From the NCBI GenBank assembly GCA_903870275.1, contig CAIQCK010000123.1:1-48312 (forward strand): a stretch of DNA of 48,312 nt, given 5' to 3'. Numbering within the stretch: position 1 is the first letter of the stretch; each line of letters opens with the position of its first letter. Positions 46,886-48,312 of the stretch are shown piece by piece. The translations under genes and the position numbers were made by a program. The notes under the pieces were generated by a model. The model worked only from the letters and a program-made list of their open reading frames with translations, did no database searches and was not told the origin of the DNA. Origin of the DNA: an uncultured bacterium (GTDB lineage: Bacteria > Verrucomicrobiota > Verrucomicrobiia > CAIQCK01).

Positions 46886-48064
46886 CCGCCCCATCCGCAC
46901 CAGCGCCATCGCGCGAGCCGTTGTCGCCTCCAACAACGCGCCCGCCTGCCGCATGGCCTCCTCCAGACTCATCGGACCGGTCATCAACGGCAACGCTGCC
47001 GCAAAACCGGCGCGGCGAAACGCCGCTTCCGCCTCCGGCGCGAGCGAGCCGCCGATGGCGATCACGGGCACGCCGAGCCGCCGCGCGAGCCGCGCCACGC
47101 CGAGCGGCGCTTTGCCGTCGAGCGTCGAGCGATCCAGCCGGCCCTCGCCGGTGATGACGAGGTCCGCGCCGCGCAGCTTCTCCGCGAGCCGCGCGTGCTC
47201 GATGACGATCTCCACGCCCGGCCGGAACCGCGCGCCAAGAAACGCCCGCAACCCCGCGCCCAGCCCGCCCGCCGCGCCGCCACCGGGAAAAGTCGTCAGC
47301 GATTTGTATTCCGCATTCCGCAATCCCTGCCCGGCCAACAGGCGGGCGTCTTTCGCAATCACCTTCGCCCAATGTCGGAGGTTTGCGTCGAGTTGTTTCA
47401 CCATCGCCGGCGTCGCGCCTTTCTGAGGGCCGAACACGGCGCTCGCGCCGCGCGGACCGACGAGCGGATTGCGCACATCGCTGGCGACGAGAAATTCAAA
47501 TTTGAAATTTGAAATTTGAAACCCGGAAAAATCAAACCCCGCCACGCGGTCCAGTGCGCCGCCGCCGATGCCGGCCGGCAACTCGCGGCCGTGCGCGTCC
47601 AGCAGCCGGACGCCGAGCGCCTGCGCCATGCCCGCGCCGCCGTCGTTGGTGGCGCTGCCGCCGATGCCAACAATGAACCGCCGGCAACCGCGTCGCAGCG
47701 CCGCCATGATCAGTTCGCCGGTGCCATAGGTGGTGGTGACGAGCGGATTGCGCCGGGCCGCCGGCACGAGCCGGAAGCCGCTCGCCTCTGCCATCTCGAT
47801 CACCGCCGTCTTGCCGTCACCGAGCACGCCAAACGCCGCACGCACCGGCCCGCCGAGCGGTCCCATGACGCGCCGATGAAAAATCCTTCCGCCCGTGGCG
47901 CGCACCAACGCGCGCAGCGTGCCTTCGCCGCCATCGGCCATCGGCGCCCTCACCACGCGCGCGCGCGGCCAGACGCGCCGGACGCCGCGCTCCACGGCGG
48001 CAGCGGCTTCCTCGGCTGTCAGCGAGCCTTTGAATTTATCGGGAGCGACAACAATGGTGATCAT
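46874..48064 (-). CDS. glxK: glycerate 2-kinase
   Basis: Phosphorylates glycerate to 2-phosphoglycerate in glyoxylate/tartronate use. 396 residues. Conserved blocks are VVAPDKFKGSLTAEEAA at the N-terminus, MADGGEGTLRALV, GIGGSATNDGGAGMAQALG, VASDVRNPLVGPRGASAVFG, PQKGATPAMV and ITGEGRLDRSTLDGKAPLGV. Three places are encoded by repeat DNA: FQISNFKFEF by an AAATTTG tandem (47493-47521), RNAEYKS by a GCATTCCGCAAT-type repeat (47306-47325), and the last residues RRNA with the stop codon by the block at 46849-46885. The core motifs are intact, so it is probably active. The start lacks a clear ribosome-binding site. Confidence 0.93.
   Translation of the reverse strand: MITIVVAPDKFKGSLTAEEAAAAVERGVRRVWPRARVVRAPMADGGEGTLRALVRATGGRIFHRRVMGPLGGPVRAAFGVLGDGKTAVIEMAEASGFRLVPAARRNPLVTTTYGTGELIMAALRRGCRRFIVGIGGSATNDGGAGMAQALGVRLLDAHGRELPAGIGGGALDRVAGFDFSGFQISNFKFEFLVASDVRNPLVGPRGASAVFGPQKGATPAMVKQLDANLRHWAKVIAKDARLLAGQGLRNAEYKSLTTFPGGGAAGGLGAGLRAFLGARFRPGVEIVIEHARLAEKLRGADLVITGEGRLDRSTLDGKAPLGVARLARRLGVPVIAIGGSLAPEAEAAFRRAGFAAALPLMTGPMSLEEAMRQAGALLEATTARAMALVRMGRRNA
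47306..47325. repeat. intragenic GTATTCCGCATTCCGCAATC repeat
   Basis: Two ATTCCGC units within glxK, read on the minus strand as LRNAEYK. The segment lies between AKDARLLAGQG and TTFPGGGAAGG, where other family members have a short turn. Confidence 0.6.
47493..47521. repeat. intragenic AAATTTG tandem repeat
   Basis: Seven-base units (AAATTTG) repeated about three and a half times within glxK, starkly AT-rich against a GC-rich gene. On the minus strand it encodes GFQISNFKFEF just before the conserved VASDV block. Confidence 0.8.
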
Positions 48065-48312
48065 GGTGAAGTCTCAGGAAGAGGTGATAGGCCGCGCGCG
48101 GCGGGCCGGCAAGGAAAAACGCAACCGGAACGCCCCCCGAACCAGTTCCTCAGGAAAATGCGTCGTGGCGGGCCCGTTGCCTCATGGATAAATGACACCG
48201 AGGGACTCTGAGTAGGCAGGTGTGATTGACTCAGGCTTTCGTGTTTGTTGGATAGCGTACTCTCTGTGTCAATCCCCCTTCTTGCGGAGGAGCGCCCTGC
48301 GGGCGGTGGAGC
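48065..48312. other. right-end segment without a recognised gene
   Basis: About 250 bases upstream of glycerate kinase. Contains a TTGACA on the minus strand (48277-48272) that lacks a good -10 box at the right distance. No coding frame with a family match is seen; a gene may begin beyond the edge. Confidence 0.6.

Noticed and set aside
48272..48277. Promoter on the minus strand near the right edge
   Set aside because: TTGACA is present but no -10 box lies at 15-19 bases.

Overview
The window is 48.3 kb of GC-rich bacterial chromosome. The gene types (Tat-exported Gfo/Idh/MocA oxidoreductase, secreted DUF1080 protein, PA14/malectin-type protein, exported beta-helix and esterase-like proteins, membrane-anchored squalene-cyclase-like repeat proteins) and the dense sprinkling of short dispersed repeats suggest a member of the Verrucomicrobiota, perhaps the Pedosphaera/Limisphaera side. 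That placement is inference: there is no rRNA here to test it. I see no tRNA, rRNA, CRISPR array, transposase or phage gene.

Layout: 1-5.4 kb carries the 3' end of a PA14/malectin-like gene, homoserine dehydrogenase, a small unknown gene, a repeat-rich gap and a Gfo/Idh/MocA oxidoreductase with a clear terminator. 5.5-10.5 kb is a minus-strand run ileS - dksA-like - lspA - miaA. 10.7-13.2 kb holds a methyltransferase, a probable small RNA gene (promoter, about 110 nt, strong terminator, anti-Shine-Dalgarno-like loop), a sugar nucleotidyltransferase and a TlpA-like thioredoxin. 13.4-19 kb is a large TPR protein and uvrA. 19-22 kb is repeat-rich and contains an ankyrin protein, a small membrane protein and two broken copies of the ankyrin gene start. 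22-28.5 kb is a complete Fe-S assembly operon, sufB-C-D-U-T-S-fur, with a promoter overlapped at its start site by a small palindrome. 28.5-34.9 kb has gpsA-plsY, a tandem pair of very similar membrane-anchored repeat proteins, a small membrane protein and a DUF362 protein. 35-43.2 kb is a TPR lipoprotein followed by an exported set: DUF1080, ApbE, beta-helix protein and a two-domain hydrolase. 43.3-48 kb has an exported peroxiredoxin with a metal-binding partner, a two-domain Usp, leuD, fabD and glycerate kinase.

The most unusual features are not conventional genes. First, a two-copy dispersed element (3.27-3.69 kb on plus, 19.07-19.68 kb on minus) has a sigma-70-like promoter at one end, an almost leaderless ATG, and a terminal module of repeated units translating to KR(T/S)QM. 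Second, several different short repeat families lie not only between genes but inside coding sequences (glycerate kinase, miaA, the hydrolase, apbE, the 20.9 kb membrane protein) and at gene starts (fabD, uvrA). Third, the candidate small RNA at 11.64-11.79 kb has a C-rich loop matching the 3' tail of 16S rRNA.

Gene boundaries were chosen by hand from family start sites and spacing; family names come from recognised motifs, not from a database search.
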